The notes beneath the pieces were generated by a model. The model saw nothing but the letters and a program-made list of their open reading frames with translations, was not told the origin of the DNA and searched no databases. Made by a program: the position numbers and the translations under genes. Below are positions 8,075 to 16,289 of a DNA stretch of 64,000 bases, in pieces (position 1 is the stretch's first letter; each line of letters begins with the position of its first letter). Source of the DNA: Oscillospiraceae bacterium. Its GTDB lineage: Bacteria > Bacillota > Clostridia > Oscillospirales > Ruminococcaceae. Location of the stretch: NCBI GenBank assembly GCA_015067175.1, contig SVMX01000011.1:29053-93052 (forward strand). The letters are read 5' to 3'.

Positions 8075-8509
8075 ATGATAAGAAAAATGAATGAGAGCGA
8101 TATGCCGAGATGCGCGGAGATACTTTGCGAGGCATACAACAACGATATGTGGCAGTGCCACTGGACTGCTCAGACAGCCACAGCGTATCTGATGGACTAT
8201 TTCCGTGTGGAAAAGTTTGTGGGTTTTGTGCTGGAGGAGGACGGTGACATCATCGGTGCGATGTTTGCTCACGAAAAGATATGGTGGAACAACAGCGAGC
8301 TTTATGTTGACGAGGTGTTTATAACGCCTGCAAAGCAAAGAGGCGGCTATGGAAGCACACTGCTGAAAGCTGCGGAGCAGTATTCTGCGGAGCATGGACT
8401 TGCAGGGCTTACGCTGTGTACGAATAAGTACGCGCCTGCTCGGGTTTTTTACCGCAAGAACGGTTTTTCTGATAACGAATATATCGTTTTTATGTATAAA
8501 GAACAATAA
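8075..8509 (+). CDS. GNAT family N-acetyltransferase
   Basis: 144 residues. VDEVFITPAKQRGGYGSTLL (about 87-106) is the acetyl-CoA-binding motif, and FYRKNGFSDNEYIVFMYK closes the fold. The substrate is unknown. AAAGGAG lies upstream. It is one of three acetyltransferases in the first 8.5 kb, in a run of single-domain accessory genes. Confidence 0.8.
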   Translation: MIRKMNESDMPRCAEILCEAYNNDMWQCHWTAQTATAYLMDYFRVEKFVGFVLEEDGDIIGAMFAHEKIWWNNSELYVDEVFITPAKQRGGYGSTLLKAAEQYSAEHGLAGLTLCTNKYAPARVFYRKNGFSDNEYIVFMYKEQ

Positions 8510-8555
8510 ACATTTTTGATAATTATGTGTAGAAGAAAAGAAAGAGAGAACAGCA

Positions 8556-8855
8556 ATGACAGAGATATTGAAAAGCTTCCTTGACAGCGAGGGCAGGCTT
8601 TGTGCCTATCCCTCAAAACGCAAGATGAAGCTGTATGCACTGTTGTATCTTGCAGGCAAATTCGAGCATGGCAGAGTATATACCGAAAAGCAGGTGAATG
8701 AGCTGCTGGGACAGTGGCACACCTACGGCGACCCTGCTACACTAAGGCGCGAGATGTTCACACACAAAATACTTTGGAGAGATGCATACGGCAAGGAATA
8801 TCGTCTTGAGGACGTTCAGCCGACGATAGAAGAGCTTGTTGAACGTTACGGATAG
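8556..8855 (+). CDS. DUF2087 domain protein
   Basis: 99 residues. The block from about residue 7 to 80 (FLDSEGRLCAYPSKRKMKL, then YTEKQVNELL and DPATLRREMF) matches DUF2087, a compact winged-helix-like domain often found alone or fused to ArsR-type regulators. A DNA-binding or regulatory role is inferred, not shown. It is followed nine bases later by a P-loop kinase. Confidence 0.8.
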   Translation: MTEILKSFLDSEGRLCAYPSKRKMKLYALLYLAGKFEHGRVYTEKQVNELLGQWHTYGDPATLRREMFTHKILWRDAYGKEYRLEDVQPTIEELVERYG

Positions 8856-8864
8856 GAGGGGCTT

Positions 8865-9662
8865 ATGAAGAACAGACTTATTATCGTTGAGGGCTTGCCT
8901 TGTTCGGGAAAAAGCACCGCGTCCGCTTTTGCTGCTGATACACTGAAAGTTGACGGAAGGCGAGTACTGTTTGCAGATGAGGGAAGCTGTGAGCACCCCG
9001 CGGATTACGAATTTCATGGTTTTATTACAGATGATGAGCTTGCGCAGCTTACCGATGATGAACGCATACAGATAACGATGTGCGGCGAGAAAAAGTGCGG
9101 AGGTTATGTGGTTCCGCTGTCTAGGTTCTATGGAAAGCTGTTTGATATGCTGCTTCAGCGGAAGATATACGATTTTCTGCCGTGGGAGCGTGAGATGTCG
9201 CTGATGCTGGATAAATGGCGCGAGTTCTGCGAAAGCTCAAATGAAAATGTAACGTATGTGTTCAATTGCGTGATGCTGCAAAATCCCATGTGTGAAACTA
9301 TGATGCGCTTCGGTTTTGACGAGCAGCGCTCGGCGGAGTACATAGGCATGATAGCCGATGCGGTGAAGCCGATGTGTCCGTTGGTCATCTATCTCAAAAA
9401 CAGCGATCCAGCCGCTTCGGTAAAAAAAGCCGCGGCAGAGCGCGAGGGCTGGCTTGACGGAGTGATAGATTATCATGTGAACGGCGCATACGGCAAAAGC
9501 ATCGGCGCACAGGGCTTTGACGGGTATATCGCCTGTCTTGAGGAACGTCAGCGCCGCGAGCTGCGGATACTGCAGCAGCTTAATGTCGAGAGCCTTGTTA
9601 TAGACGATCCGCAGAATGATTGGGACGAGGCGTATGACAGGATAAAAAAGGCAATAATTTGA
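8865..9662 (+). CDS. P-loop ATPase/kinase, thymidylate kinase-like fold
   Basis: 265 residues. Walker A GLPCSGKST is at residues 10-18 of an IIVEGLPCSGKST start typical of nucleotide or small-molecule kinases. No LID or substrate motif that would name the substrate is recognised. A GGAGG site precedes the ATG. It ends a series of closely spaced accessory genes and is followed by a terminator. Confidence 0.65.
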   Translation: MKNRLIIVEGLPCSGKSTASAFAADTLKVDGRRVLFADEGSCEHPADYEFHGFITDDELAQLTDDERIQITMCGEKKCGGYVVPLSRFYGKLFDMLLQRKIYDFLPWEREMSLMLDKWREFCESSNENVTYVFNCVMLQNPMCETMMRFGFDEQRSAEYIGMIADAVKPMCPLVIYLKNSDPAASVKKAAAEREGWLDGVIDYHVNGAYGKSIGAQGFDGYIACLEERQRRELRILQQLNVESLVIDDPQNDWDEAYDRIKKAII

Positions 9663-9710
9663 TATGGTAGTGAGATGGCTTTGCGCTCACTTGATGTAAA
9701 ACAATACGGT

Positions 9711-9757
9711 ACCGCCGCTCGTTTGCGTTTATGCAGATGTGCGGCGGTGTTTTTTTC
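9711..9757 (+). terminator. Terminator before prfB
   Basis: ACCGCCGC pairs with GCGGCGGT across a 22-base loop, followed by TTTTTTT. A smaller AGTGAG/CTCACT hairpin lies just upstream (about 9669-9692). Confidence 0.75.
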
Positions 9758-9778
9758 AAAATAATGGCACTGTAGGTC

Positions 9779-9807
9779 TTGCAAAACGGAATATTTTGTG
9801 ATATAAT
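9779..9807 (+). promoter_or_regulatory. Promoter of prfB-rlmD
   Basis: TTGCAA (9779-9784), 17 bases, TATAAT (9802-9807). The short leader contains an imperfect hairpin (GGTCA...TGACC, 9831-9857) directly before the prfB ribosome site. Confidence 0.75.
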
Positions 9808-9873
9808 ATAAAGGATAATACAATAATATGGGTCATTCCGTGCATTTTCACGTGACCCCTTATAGGAGATACT

Positions 9874-10986
9874 ATGATACAATACGATGAAGTAAGACTT
9901 GCCATGGAGGCGCTGACCACTGATATAGAGGAGCTTAAAGGCGCACTCGACCTTGACAGAGTAAAGATAAAGCTTGATGAGCTTGAAATGAAATCTACCG
10001 AGCCTACCTTTTGGGACGACCCCGAAAAGTCACAGGCAATACTGCAGCAGATAGGTCAGTACAAGGCAACTATCGGCGGCTATGAGAAGCTTAAAACAAA
10101 CCACGAGGACGTGCTCACCATGATAGAGCTTGCGGAGGAATCCGAGGACGAGACCATGGTAGACGAGATAAAGGAGCTTGCCGAGTCCGTAAAGACACAG
10201 CTCGAGGAGCAGAAGCTTGCTACCCTGCTTAAAGGCGAGTATGACAGCAGCAACGCTATCCTGTCGTTCCATGCGGGCGCGGGCGGTACAGAGGCTCAGG
10301 ACTGGGTATCTATGCTGCTGAGAATGTATACAAGATGGGCAGACCGCCACGGCTTCAAGACCGAGGTGCTTGATATCCTTGACGGTGACGAAGCAGGTAT
10401 CAAGAGTGCTTCTATCCATATTCAGGGCTACAACGCATACGGCTTTTTGAAGAGCGAGCACGGCGTTCACAGACTTGTAAGAGTGTCGCCGTTTGACTCC
10501 GCAGGCAGACGTCAGACAAGCTTTGCGTCTGTTGAGGTAATGCCTGAGATAGAAAAGGACGTTGATGTTGATATCCGTCCCGATGATATCGAAATGGAAG
10601 TGTACAGAGCCAGCGGTGCGGGCGGTCAGAAGGTAAACAAGACCTCCTCGGCTGTAAGACTTATCCACAAGCCCACGGGCATCGTTGTTTCCTGTCAGAC
10701 GCAGAGAAGCCAGGTGCAGAACCGCGAATTCTGTATGAAGATGCTTGCCGCAAAGCTTATTGAGATAAAAGAGCGTGAGCACCTTGACAAGATCTCAGAT
10801 ATCAAGGGCGAGCAGCTCAAGATAGAGTGGGGCAGCCAGATACGTTCATATGTATTTATGCCTTACACGCTTGTTAAGGATAACAGAAGCAACTTTGAAA
10901 CAGGTAATGTTCAGGCTGTTATGGACGGCGAGCTTGACGGCTTTATCAATGCATTCCTCAAGGGCAGAAGCCTCGGTGAGTTTTAA
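9874..10986 (+). CDS. prfB: Peptide chain release factor 2
   Basis: 370 residues, full length. The N-terminal helical domain is followed by the catalytic GGQ motif ([12 protein letters not shown] at 250-252) that triggers peptidyl-tRNA hydrolysis at UGA/UAA stops. Unlike most bacterial prfB genes, there is no in-frame UGA near codon 25: KGALDLDR is encoded in a single frame, so the programmed +1 frameshift that autoregulates RF2 is absent. TAGGAGA precedes the ATG. The stop overlaps the rlmD start (TAATG). Confidence 0.95.
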   Translation: MIQYDEVRLAMEALTTDIEELKGALDLDRVKIKLDELEMKSTEPTFWDDPEKSQAILQQIGQYKATIGGYEKLKTNHEDVLTMIELAEESEDETMVDEIKELAESVKTQLEEQKLATLLKGEYDSSNAILSFHAGAGGTEAQDWVSMLLRMYTRWADRHGFKTEVLDILDGDEAGIKSASIHIQGYNAYGFLKSEHGVHRLVRVSPFDSAGRRQTSFASVEVMPEIEKDVDVDIRPDDIEMEVYRASGAGGQKVNKTSSAVRLIHKPTGIVVSCQTQRSQVQNREFCMKMLAAKLIEIKEREHLDKISDIKGEQLKIEWGSQIRSYVFMPYTLVKDNRSNFETGNVQAVMDGELDGFINAFLKGRSLGEF

Positions 10987-12332
10987 TGGAAAAAAACGAC
11001 GTTATCCGGCTTGAGATAACAGGTCTTACAAACGAGGGAAGCGGCGTCGGCAGATATGAGGGCATGGCTGTCTTCGTGCCGATGACGGCTGTCGGAGATG
11101 TTATACTCTGCCATATCGTAAAGGTGCTGAAAAGCTACGCTTTCGGCAGGGTCGAGGAGATGCTAAGCCCCTCGGCTGACAGAGTTAAAAACGACTGTCC
11201 ATCTTACGGGAAGTGCGGCGGCTGCTCGTTCAGACATATAAGCTACGAGGCTGAGCTTCGCGCAAAGGAAGGCTTTGTGCGTGACGCATTCGAGCGCATA
11301 GGCGGGCTTTCTCCCGAGTTTCTGCCGATATGCGGCAGCGAGAGCACCGAGGGCTATCGCAACAAGCTTCAGATGCCTGTTGCAAAGTCCGATATCGGCG
11401 AGGTATACTGCGGATTTTACTCCGAGCGCAGCCATCGTGTTACACCTGTTAAAAAGTGCCTTTTGCAGCCCGATATATTTGCGGATATCACCGCTTTTGT
11501 GATACAGCAGGTAAAAAAGCTGAAAATATCGGTGTATAACGAGCATAAGCACGAGGGCGTGCTTCGCCATATCTTTCTGAGAAAAGGCCACTACAGCGGT
11601 GAGATAGCTCTGTGTCTTGTGGCAAGAAGAAAAACGCCCGAGCTTTGCAAGCTTGCAAAGGAAACGATGCGCAGATTTCCCGAGATAAAGGGCGCTGTGC
11701 TTAATATCAATAAAGAAAAAACAAATGTGATTTTGGGCAGCGACGAGATAACGCTGTTTGGTGAGCCTGTTATAACCGATACGATGTGCGAAAACGAGAT
11801 ATCCATATCTCCGAAGTCGTTCTATCAGGTGAACACACCTGCAGCTGAGGCGCTTTATCGTCAGGCGGCGGATTTTGCCGAACCACAGGGAAAGCTGCTG
11901 CTTGACCTGTACTGCGGCGCAGGCACTATCGGACTTTCGATGGCAAAGCAGGCAAAGCGCGTTATTGGTGCGGAGATAGTTCCCGAGGCTGTGGAAAACG
12001 CAAAGGAAAACGCCGCGCGCGGCGGCTACGACAATGCGGAATTTATCTGCGCCGACGCGGGACAGGCTGCAAAAACGCTGCTTCAACAAGGCTCAAGACC
12101 AGATGTCATCATAGTTGACCCGCCGAGAAAGGGCTGCGACGAGATGACGCTTTCCGCGTGTGCGAAGATGGCTCCCGAAAGGATAGTCATGATATCCTGC
12201 AACGCGGCGACTGCCGCGAGGGACTGCAAATGGCTTTCAGAACACGGCTACAAGGCCGAAAAGGTGAGAGCTTTCGACTTGTTCCCGAGAACAACGCATA
12301 CGGAGTGCGTAATATTGCTGAAGCGCTGCTGA
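10986..12332 (+). CDS. rlmD: 23S rRNA (uracil-5-)-methyltransferase RlmD/RumA family
   Basis: 448 residues. An N-terminal TRAM domain (about 5-60) precedes an iron-sulfur cluster motif (CPSYGKCGGCSF, about 71-82), the SAM-binding LDLYCGAGTIGLSM (about 308-321), DPPRKGCD (about 378-385) and the catalytic ISCNAATAARD (cysteine near 404). It methylates U1939 and/or U747 of 23S rRNA; Gram-positive members (RlmCD) may do both. It starts in a one-base overlap with prfB and is translationally coupled to it. Confidence 0.9.
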   Translation: MEKNDVIRLEITGLTNEGSGVGRYEGMAVFVPMTAVGDVILCHIVKVLKSYAFGRVEEMLSPSADRVKNDCPSYGKCGGCSFRHISYEAELRAKEGFVRDAFERIGGLSPEFLPICGSESTEGYRNKLQMPVAKSDIGEVYCGFYSERSHRVTPVKKCLLQPDIFADITAFVIQQVKKLKISVYNEHKHEGVLRHIFLRKGHYSGEIALCLVARRKTPELCKLAKETMRRFPEIKGAVLNINKEKTNVILGSDEITLFGEPVITDTMCENEISISPKSFYQVNTPAAEALYRQAADFAEPQGKLLLDLYCGAGTIGLSMAKQAKRVIGAEIVPEAVENAKENAARGGYDNAEFICADAGQAAKTLLQQGSRPDVIIVDPPRKGCDEMTLSACAKMAPERIVMISCNAATAARDCKWLSEHGYKAEKVRAFDLFPRTTHTECVILLKRC

Positions 12333-12389
12333 TTCGTTACAGAGCGTTTTCCGCTTAAAAATAAACACAAACTACGGAGGTGTACTACC

Positions 12390-13796
12390 ATGAAAAAGGT
12401 TACACGATCAACGCAGGACAAAAAAATGCCCATGTCGCACGAGCACATTTATAAGCTTATGCTTCTTGTGACTTTCGCAGTTTCGGGTGTGTTTTTAATT
12501 ATCAATCTCATTAGACTTAATGTTCCGGGAATTATTGCCATCGGCGGCTGTATGGTCGTGTTTTTGGTGGCTTTGATACTTATGAAAAAGCGTATGGTGA
12601 AGCGCGAGATCAGAGAAATGGTGCTTGCTGTCGGACTTGAGGTAATGATCTTCGCTATATCGCTGTTCAGCGGTGAGTCCTACAGTGACGACTTTCCGAT
12701 GTTCCTTTGTGCGATCGCGATCACGGGTCTTTATATGAAGCCGTTTTACACAAAGCTGCAGCTTATCGTTGCCGATGTCCTTTTGGTAGCGATGTACGTT
12801 ATCAATCCCGAAAAGTCCGAGGGACTTTCACAGTATCTTCTGTGTCTTGGAATCTTCTCGCTTGCAGGATTTATAATTTACCTCGTTATCAAGCGCGGAC
12901 GTGCGTTCATTGACATCAACCGTTTGCAGGCTGTGCAGTCTGAGAATATCCTCTGGGATATGCAGGAGATGGGAAACAAGATCCAAAGCGACTTCAACAA
13001 TTCTTCCGACCGTATCAAGGAGAGCGCAAGAGCACTGGAGCAGGGTTCGGTTTCCATTATAAGCAGCGCTACCGACGTAGCAAATCTTTGCCACGATGTA
13101 CATGACAGAGTTAATGATACCGCAAAGCAGATAAAAGAGCTTAACCGTCAGGTAAGAAAATTCGAGGAAGCGCTGTCTGACAACGATACAAACATGTCTG
13201 CCATGACAACGCAGCTTCAGGACGTAAACAAGGGTATACTTGACACAAGCGCCGCAGTAAACGATATGAAGGTGCAGATGAACGAGGTTGCCGCTATAGC
13301 AGAGCAGCTTGGTACTATCTCCTTTAAGACTACGCTTCTGTCGCTGAATGCTTCGGTCGAGGCTTCTCATGCGGGCAGCGCCGGCGCAGGCTTCGCTGTT
13401 GTTGCGGCTGAAATGAAAGAGCTTTCCGAGAACAGTGACCGCTTCTCCGAGCGTGTTTCCGAGGTGGTTGGACAGCTTCTCAATCAGGTTGAGATCATTG
13501 CTGACCAATTCGCTGCAAGCACTCGTGCGATAGAGCGTTCTGAGGAAACAATGGCAGGACTTCAGCAGAGCTTTGAGCAACTCACTCATCGTTTCGATTC
13601 GCTGTATGAAAATATCGAGCAGCAGAATCAGAGCGTTGAGGACGTAAACAATACATTTATGTATCTTAACAGCGGCGTAGATGAGGTTAAACGCGGCTCG
13701 TCCGATAATATGTCTACAGTAAGCGATATCGTCAAGATAATGGCGGATTATAGAGAGAATATCAGCAGAGTTGTTGAGAACACAAGGCTGAAATAA
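12390..13796 (+). CDS. Methyl-accepting chemotaxis-like protein, divergent signalling tip
   Basis: 468 residues. Several hydrophobic helices occupy residues 20-170, with no extracellular domain and no clear HAMP. The cytoplasmic coiled coil carries a recognisable but altered signalling tip (SFKTTLLSLNASVEASHAG, then GAGFAVVAAEMKELSE, about 310-350): it has ASHAG where the first receptor has ASRAG. It may signal through a chemosensory array or act as a structural or regulatory relative. GGAGGTG lies ten bases before the ATG. It heads a run of six closely packed genes ending at the terminator at 19037. Confidence 0.85.
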   Translation: MKKVTRSTQDKKMPMSHEHIYKLMLLVTFAVSGVFLIINLIRLNVPGIIAIGGCMVVFLVALILMKKRMVKREIREMVLAVGLEVMIFAISLFSGESYSDDFPMFLCAIAITGLYMKPFYTKLQLIVADVLLVAMYVINPEKSEGLSQYLLCLGIFSLAGFIIYLVIKRGRAFIDINRLQAVQSENILWDMQEMGNKIQSDFNNSSDRIKESARALEQGSVSIISSATDVANLCHDVHDRVNDTAKQIKELNRQVRKFEEALSDNDTNMSAMTTQLQDVNKGILDTSAAVNDMKVQMNEVAAIAEQLGTISFKTTLLSLNASVEASHAGSAGAGFAVVAAEMKELSENSDRFSERVSEVVGQLLNQVEIIADQFAASTRAIERSEETMAGLQQSFEQLTHRFDSLYENIEQQNQSVEDVNNTFMYLNSGVDEVKRGSSDNMSTVSDIVKIMADYRENISRVVENTRLK

Positions 13797-13838
13797 TTTT
13801 GGCTTTCGCACGGTTGTCGCGGCTTTTGGGGGTGCACA

Positions 13839-14165
13839 GTGAACAGAGTAAAGGTGTGGGGAATATATTCCGCCTATTCTATTCTTTTTGCTGCGGTTTT
13901 TGCGGCAATGCTCGCAGTGCTTACAGCGTCCGTTGCGGCGCTTCCCGCAGGGCTTCTCTTTGCTGTGCTTGGCGGAGTGATGCTGGTGTTTGATGTAAGC
14001 TTTGTTCTGACTGAGCTTTCGCCGTTCATAATGCTTTTTGGCGGACTTTTTGCGGCGTGCGCCGCAGTGGTCTGCGGACTTCTTGCAGTCAAGGCGGGCT
14101 TTGGAGTTTCGAGGTTGTTTCTTGTGCTTCGGCGCAGGTGCGACAGGCTGAGAGGCTGGCAGTGA
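13839..14165 (+). CDS. Small membrane protein, DUF1700-like (108 aa)
   Basis: Hydrophobic throughout, with three predicted spans (about 8-30, 32-58, 62-88) and a basic C-terminal tail. It starts at a GTG behind GGGGGTG. Position directly before a DUF4097 protein suggests a shortened DUF1700 partner, since these two families are commonly paired, but the sequence match is weak. The stop overlaps the next start (TGATG). Confidence 0.6.
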   Translation: MNRVKVWGIYSAYSILFAAVFAAMLAVLTASVAALPAGLLFAVLGGVMLVFDVSFVLTELSPFIMLFGGLFAACAAVVCGLLAVKAGFGVSRLFLVLRRRCDRLRGWQ

Positions 14166-14908
14166 TGAATAAGGCTATAAACCGCGCTTTGGTAGTGTTT
14201 GCAGTGCTGACGCTAGTTTTCGGTGTTCTGCTGTGGGTGTATCGCGACAGTAAAGGCAATGCCGAGTATTACGAGGGAAGCAATTCCGTAGCGCTTTGCG
14301 AATATATCGAGCTTGAGCTGCTTAAAACCGATGTGGAGCTTATTCCGTATGACGGAGATGAGATACGCTTTGAGTTCAAAAGCACCGTCCCCATAACTGT
14401 AAAAAAAGGCGATAATCGCTTGGTCGTAACCGAAAGCGATGAGTTTGTGCTGACGTTTATGATGTCCGAGTCCGAGCAGCTTGGCTTTAGGCTGTATCTC
14501 CCTGAGGTATGCTACCGCAGTATCACCGTGTATACATCTTCGGGTGCTGTCAGTGCTGACGGCGTTTTGTCCGAGGAGATGAACATTGTCACAAAGAGCG
14601 GAGATATCAGTGTGACCTCATGCAGCACACCTGTAAAGCTCACCAGCGGTACAGGAGATATACTTCTTGGTTTTGACGATGCGGCAGCAGGGAGCGTTAT
14701 TGAGGCGCGCAGCGGCAACGCTGAGCTTATTTTGCCTCGCGGCAGCTCGGTCGCATTGAGCTATAAAACAGAAACAGGCAGATTTGTATCCGATATGATA
14801 AGCGGCAGGATCGACGGCAGCTATATGCTTAGCTTCAGCGGCGGCGAAAGGCTGATAAATGCCGATGTTATATCGGGAACGTTTACAGTAAGTGAAAAAA
14901 CAGACTAA
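14165..14908 (+). CDS. DUF4097 family protein (membrane-anchored beta-solenoid)
   Basis: 247 residues from the ATG at 14165. One N-terminal span (about 9-27) precedes an extracytoplasmic beta-rich domain with repeated short strands (for example TSSGAVSADGVLSEEM, then KSGDISVTSCSTPVKLTSGT), the DUF4097 'adhesin-like' pattern. The role is unknown; relatives are often regulated by envelope stress. An upstream in-frame start at 14057 lies inside the previous gene and lacks a ribosome site. Coupled to the small membrane protein and 14 bases before YjbQ. Confidence 0.75.
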   Translation: MNKAINRALVVFAVLTLVFGVLLWVYRDSKGNAEYYEGSNSVALCEYIELELLKTDVELIPYDGDEIRFEFKSTVPITVKKGDNRLVVTESDEFVLTFMMSESEQLGFRLYLPEVCYRSITVYTSSGAVSADGVLSEEMNIVTKSGDISVTSCSTPVKLTSGTGDILLGFDDAAAGSVIEARSGNAELILPRGSSVALSYKTETGRFVSDMISGRIDGSYMLSFSGGERLINADVISGTFTVSEKTD

Positions 14909-14922
14909 TTCAGGAGGCAGAT

Positions 14923-15330
14923 ATGAAAAATTACCGACAGGTCTTATCTATCGTATCGGACGAGCAGCAGCAGTTTTTTAACCTTTCCTATGAGGTCGAG
15001 GAGTGTGTAAGACGCAGCATGGTCACTGAGGGAATTTGCGTTGTAATATCGCAGCATACTACTTCGGCCGTGTTCCTTGAGCACGATGACGAGGATCTTT
15101 ATGCCGACTGGCTTGCTCTGCTGTCTGCGGTAGTACCCGAGGAGAGCGTTTACAAGGTGGACTATTCCTCCGCGGCTCAAGGTCATTTAAAGCAGATGAT
15201 GCTTGGAGCATCGGTAACTGTGCCGATATCCGACGGACGACTGGAGCTTGGCCCAAGACAATACATAATGTACGGAGATTTTGACGGCTGCCGCGAAAAG
15301 GACGTTATTGTCAAGATCATAGGAGAATAA
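14923..15330 (+). CDS. YjbQ/UPF0047 family protein
   Basis: 135 residues, the normal family length. Signature blocks are VISQHTTSAVFLEHDDEDL (about 43-61), GHLKQMMLGASVTVPI (about 87-102) and the C-terminal DFDGCREKDVIV. Members form trimers with a conserved histidine and metal site; some show weak thiamine-phosphate synthase activity, but the physiological role is unsettled. AGGAGG precedes it, and the glycosyltransferase starts five bases after its stop. Confidence 0.85.
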   Translation: MKNYRQVLSIVSDEQQQFFNLSYEVEECVRRSMVTEGICVVISQHTTSAVFLEHDDEDLYADWLALLSAVVPEESVYKVDYSSAAQGHLKQMMLGASVTVPISDGRLELGPRQYIMYGDFDGCREKDVIVKIIGE

Positions 15331-15335
15331 AAATA

Positions 15336-16289
15336 ATGCTTTCGGTCATCATTCCTGCATATAACGAGCAGGAGAATATAAAAAATACTGCCTGTGTGAT
15401 ATCGGGTATACTCCAGCAGGCAGGTATAGATTATGAAATAATTTTTGTGGACGACGGCTCAAAGGACAGCACATGGGCGGAGATCATCTCCGCCCATGAG
15501 GCTGATACCAATGTGCGCGGCGTCCGCTTTTCGCGTAATTTCGGCAAAGAGGGCGCAATATTTGCGGGACTAAAAGCGGCGCAGGGAGATTGCGCGGTGC
15601 TTATAGACTGCGATCTTCAGCACCCGCCCGAGCTTATCCCAAATATGTACAGTATGTGGGAGAGCGGTGCAGAGGTCGTTGAGGCGATAAAGGCGTCACG
15701 GGGAAAGGAAAGTCTTTTCTACAAGCTTTTTGCAAAGAGCTTTTACAAGATGATGAAGTCGTCTTCGGGAATAAATCTTGACGGCGCAAGCGATTTCAAG
15801 CTGCTTGACCGCCGTGCGGTCGACGCTCTGAACGAGCTTCCCGAAAGAATGACGTTTTTCCGTGCACTTTCAAGCTGGGTAGGCTTCCGTACAGAGAAGA
15901 TAGAGTTTGACGTTAAGCCCCGTGCGGCGGGAAAAACAAAGTGGAACTTTACAAAGTTGTTTAAATTTGCCGTAAATTCCATCACAAGCTTCACAAATCT
16001 GCCAATACATCTTATTACGGCGGTGGGCATTATCTTTGGTATTTTCGCCGCAGTGGTCGGTGTGCAGACGCTTGTGAACTATTTCTGCGGAAACGCCGCA
16101 GAGGGATTTTCAACTGTAATTCTGCTGATACTTATCGTAGGCGCTTGTATTCTTATCGGAATAGGCGTTATAGGCTTCTATCTATCCAAGATTTACGAGG
16201 AGATAAAGCAACGACCGCGGTATATCGTAGCGGAGCGCGTAGGCGAAGGAAGAAAGGGTGAGCAAAATGAGCGAACAGACCGCAGCTAA
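15336..16289 (+). CDS. Polyprenyl-phosphate glycosyltransferase, GT2 (CsbB/GtrB-like)
   Basis: 317 residues. A cytoplasmic GT-A domain has VIIPAYNEQEN (4-14), the nucleotide-binding FVDDGSKDS (37-45) and DCDLQHPPE (91-99). Two C-terminal membrane helices (about 230-255 and 265-290) are typical of DPM1/GtrB/CsbB enzymes, which load a sugar onto undecaprenyl phosphate. The next gene is a YfhO-type protein overlapping by 23 bases. In Bacillus subtilis CsbB and YfhO act together in glycosylating lipoteichoic acid, so a similar surface-glycosylation role is inferred; the sugar is unknown. Confidence 0.85.
   Translation: MLSVIIPAYNEQENIKNTACVISGILQQAGIDYEIIFVDDGSKDSTWAEIISAHEADTNVRGVRFSRNFGKEGAIFAGLKAAQGDCAVLIDCDLQHPPELIPNMYSMWESGAEVVEAIKASRGKESLFYKLFAKSFYKMMKSSSGINLDGASDFKLLDRRAVDALNELPERMTFFRALSSWVGFRTEKIEFDVKPRAAGKTKWNFTKLFKFAVNSITSFTNLPIHLITAVGIIFGIFAAVVGVQTLVNYFCGNAAEGFSTVILLILIVGACILIGIGVIGFYLSKIYEEIKQRPRYIVAERVGEGRKGEQNERTDRS

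Noticed and set aside
9828..9890. Short frame beginning at the ATG at 9828 and running out of frame into prfB
   Set aside because: No ribosome site, and the ATG abuts the leader hairpin; more likely chance.
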